A stretch of DNA of 8,045 nt, from NCBI GenBank assembly GCA_030612185.1, contig JAUWOI010000183.1, positions 1-8,045 of the forward strand, written 5' to 3'. The notes beneath the pieces were generated by a model. That model was not told the origin of the DNA. It ran no database searches and was given only the letters and a program-made list of their open reading frames with translations. Positions 6,831 to 8,045 of this stretch are shown here, piece after piece. This DNA comes from Anaerolineae bacterium. GTDB taxonomy: Bacteria; Chloroflexota; Anaerolineae; B4-G1. The position numbers and the translations under genes were made by a program. The first letter of the stretch is position 1. Every line of letters starts with the position of its first letter.

Positions 6831-6955
6831 TGGCGCTGACACAGGGTGGGATGCCTTGCACGGTGCAGGAACTTCTGTCCCGCTTCCGGGGTTTTGTGGA
6901 GGCGCGAACCGAGGGTAAAGATCCCAACAAGGTGCGGATTGTAGTGGAGTGGTAG
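6737..6955 (+). pseudogene. Remnant of a second brxC: last ~70 codons only
   Basis: LPEKVGCGFVQTVKEALTGL through KVRIVVEW, then TAG, is homologous to the end of BrxC (5312-5530). The first eight codons are similar only at protein level; from 6761 on the DNA is ~90% identical. There is no start codon or ribosome binding site of its own, and upstream it joins the GIY-YIG gene in a different frame. The mostly silent differences from the complete copy show that this piece diverged while part of a working brxC, so it is not a fresh tandem duplication. It is probably the scar of a recombination that placed 5531-6736 between brxC and its former downstream neighbour. Confidence 0.85.
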
Positions 6956-6966
6956 AGGATATTCTA

Positions 6967-7860
6967 ATGCTAGACATTGACGCCGTACAGAAGAACATCT
7001 TCCCAGGAGCACACGACTCCATTTGGCAGGCGTTTCCCTGGCACAGCGGGGCAGCCAGTCCTCACTCGTCGCAGGCGCTGGCCGTGAGCGTGTTTGGCAC
7101 AATCGCCGTACATCCTTCGCGCCAGGCGTTGATTGACGAGACACTCCGCCTGATGTTTGGTTGGGACCCTCAAGGCGACAACGGATGGCGCGTGGAACTT
7201 GAGAGAGAGCTGCCGCGTAGCCTGCTGGGCGAGCGACGACCAACCCAGGTAGACGTACTTCTACAGAACAGAACCAGCGTCGTGGTGCTGGAATGCAAGT
7301 TCACTGAATCGGGTGGCGGTTCTTGCTCTCAGACCAAGCCGCGATCATCCGGCGAGCACGAGGGAATCATCCAGTGCGACGGCAGCTACAAAGAGCAAAC
7401 CAACCCCGTCAACAACAAGACTGCCCGCTGCGCCCTGTCTGCGAAGCGCATCCGCTACTGGAAGCATATCCCCAAGTACCTTGATCTGGACAGAGACAAG
7501 GACTATGAACCCTGTCCCTTCGCCGGACCGGCCTATCAGTACATGCGTAACCTCCTAGCCGCGGCCCAGTTGGCCCGGCGAAAAAGCAAACCAGAGAGAA
7601 AAGTCCGCGCTGCATTTGGCCTGGTCTATGTCGAGGGAGAACCGTTCGCCGTGGCCAACGAGGCCGCCGACCCTCACAGCGAGTGGGGGCAATTCGTCGC
7701 ACGTCTTCGCTCCGATTCTTCTTTGGCGGTCGGGGTAATCTCCTACCAACGTCTCCTGGAAATCTGGTGCTCGCGCTTGCCGGAGGATCCGGTTTTGGCT
7801 CGCCTTGCCGACTGGGTTACTGAAAGAGTGGACGACGTTGGACAAACAATCCAAACCTGA
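6967..7860 (+). CDS. PD-(D/E)xK nuclease, PGN_0703-like putative restriction endonuclease
   Basis: 297 residues. The nuclease core is visible as VELERELP (76-83), QVDVLLQNRTSVVVLECKF (94-112) with D96 and E109-x-K111, and a following GGGSCSQ (116-122). Cysteines 120, 137, 155 and 183 could bind a metal. The arrangement SSQALAVSVFG (34-44), then D...ECKFTE, then SC..., with a later aromatic-rich segment AGPAYQYMRNLLAA (186-199), resembles the PGN_0703 family of putative restriction endonucleases; that name is recalled and not searched. The ATG at 6967 is chosen because AGAGGA (6954-6959) lies 7 bases before it; a GTG at 6949 would overlap the brxC remnant. The gene is intact. It sits directly before pglX, so it may add DNA cleavage to the BREX defence. 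Other options are a stand-alone defence nuclease or an uncharacterised nuclease family. Confidence 0.65.
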   Translation: MLDIDAVQKNIFPGAHDSIWQAFPWHSGAASPHSSQALAVSVFGTIAVHPSRQALIDETLRLMFGWDPQGDNGWRVELERELPRSLLGERRPTQVDVLLQNRTSVVVLECKFTESGGGSCSQTKPRSSGEHEGIIQCDGSYKEQTNPVNNKTARCALSAKRIRYWKHIPKYLDLDRDKDYEPCPFAGPAYQYMRNLLAAAQLARRKSKPERKVRAAFGLVYVEGEPFAVANEAADPHSEWGQFVARLRSDSSLAVGVISYQRLLEIWCSRLPEDPVLARLADWVTERVDDVGQTIQT

Positions 7861-7895
7861 CAACCGGCTACTCTGGTCACCGAGGTGATTGACGT

Positions 7896-8045
7896 ATGAC
7901 CCACCAACCCGAACTCATCCCCGACCAACCCTCCCCCGACCACGCCGCCCGCGAGACCGAGCGGGCCGAGTACCTGGAGCGGTTGCGCGAGAGACTGAAG
8001 GACCCCGAATTCCGCGCCATCGAGGGTTTCCCCATCGGCGAGGAC
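7896..8045 (+). CDS. pglX: BREX type 3 adenine methyltransferase PglX, N-terminus (runs off the window)
   Basis: The 50 residues present start MTHQPELIPDQPSPDHAARE and reach DPEFRAIEGFPIGED. The DPxFRxIEGFPIGxD block is the usual opening of the BREX-3 PglX (PglXI) proteins, just before their first methyltransferase motifs. PglX methylates adenine in a non-palindromic site and marks host DNA as self in BREX. GAGGTG at 7882-7887 lies 8 bases before the ATG. It follows the nuclease gene after a 35-base gap. In canonical BREX-3 loci this gene directly follows brxC, so everything between 5531 and 7895 is an addition. The catalytic motif (typically [ND]PPY) lies beyond the window. Confidence 0.75.
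   Translation, partial: MTHQPELIPDQPSPDHAARETERAEYLERLRERLKDPEFRAIEGFPIGED
7944..7975 (+). repeat. 32-bp segment shared with the GIY-YIG breakpoint (copy 2)
   Basis: Matches 6699-6730 at 30 of 32 bases in the same reading frame (AARETERAEYL). It lies in the pglX N-terminal helix, before the conserved DPEFRAIEGFPIG block. Confidence 0.75.

Noticed and set aside
6668..6955. Open frame of 95 codons that could be called a small independent protein.
   Set aside because: Its first ~23 codons are the GIY-YIG gene read in the wrong frame and the rest is the brxC tail. It is a chimera with no start signal.
5393..6969. A 15-base near match (GAGGATATTCTGATG at 5393-5407 and GAGGATATTCTAATG at 6955-6969), both readable as EDILM, suggesting the nuclease start derives from brxC.
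   Set aside because: A 14/15 match is about what chance allows among all pairs of positions in 8 kb, and flanking bases do not match. It also includes a ribosome binding site-like GAGGA, which is common before starts.

Overview
The window is high in G+C and every convincing gene lies on the + strand. It starts inside the last part of a UPF0182-family membrane protein gene and then enters a BREX phage-defence locus of type 3. The UPF0182 C-terminus, the TTCGACAGGCTCAGGGCAGG-type dispersed repeat inside it, and the style of the small accessory proteins resemble Chloroflexota (Anaerolineae/Caldilineae-like). That assignment rests on recalled sequence style and is not proven.

Layout: 2-622 is the 3' end of the UPF0182 gene. 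623-1305 is a long non-coding stretch with imperfect hairpins, a three-copy array of a GTCAAATGATAA(C/T)CTGAGT-like motif that resembles a transposon end, and a weak promoter candidate. 1306-1800 is brxF, a small P-loop protein. 1817-5530 is brxC (DUF6079 type), whose frame is cut by one in-frame TAG at 2723-2725. 5532-6361 is a tightly coupled gene pair: an 84-aa helical protein and a MNT-type nucleotidyltransferase. 6363 to about 6730 is a GIY-YIG-like nuclease gene that has lost its 3' end. It runs directly into 6737-6955, a second and diverged copy of the last ~70 codons of brxC. 6967-7860 is a PD-(D/E)xK nuclease resembling the PGN_0703-type putative restriction endonucleases. 7896 to the window end is the N-terminus of the BREX-3 methyltransferase PglX.

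The canonical BREX-3 order is brxF-brxC-pglX-brxHII-pglZ-brxA. Here about 2.4 kb of accessory DNA sits between brxC and pglX. The first part of it (5531-6736) is bracketed by two copies of the brxC tail that are about 90% identical in DNA, with mostly silent differences. This suggests that an accessory module arrived together with, or recombined against, a second brxC allele, most of which was then lost. Both the nonsense codon in brxC and the truncated GIY-YIG gene point to a system that is partly decayed or being remodelled. The short spacings and good ribosome binding sites suggest that the locus is, or was, one long transcript from upstream of brxF.

The most interesting points are the duplicated brxC tail around the module, the amber codon just after the BrxC ATPase core, the nuclease inserted between brxC and pglX, and a 32-bp near-identical segment shared by the GIY-YIG breakpoint and the start of pglX.
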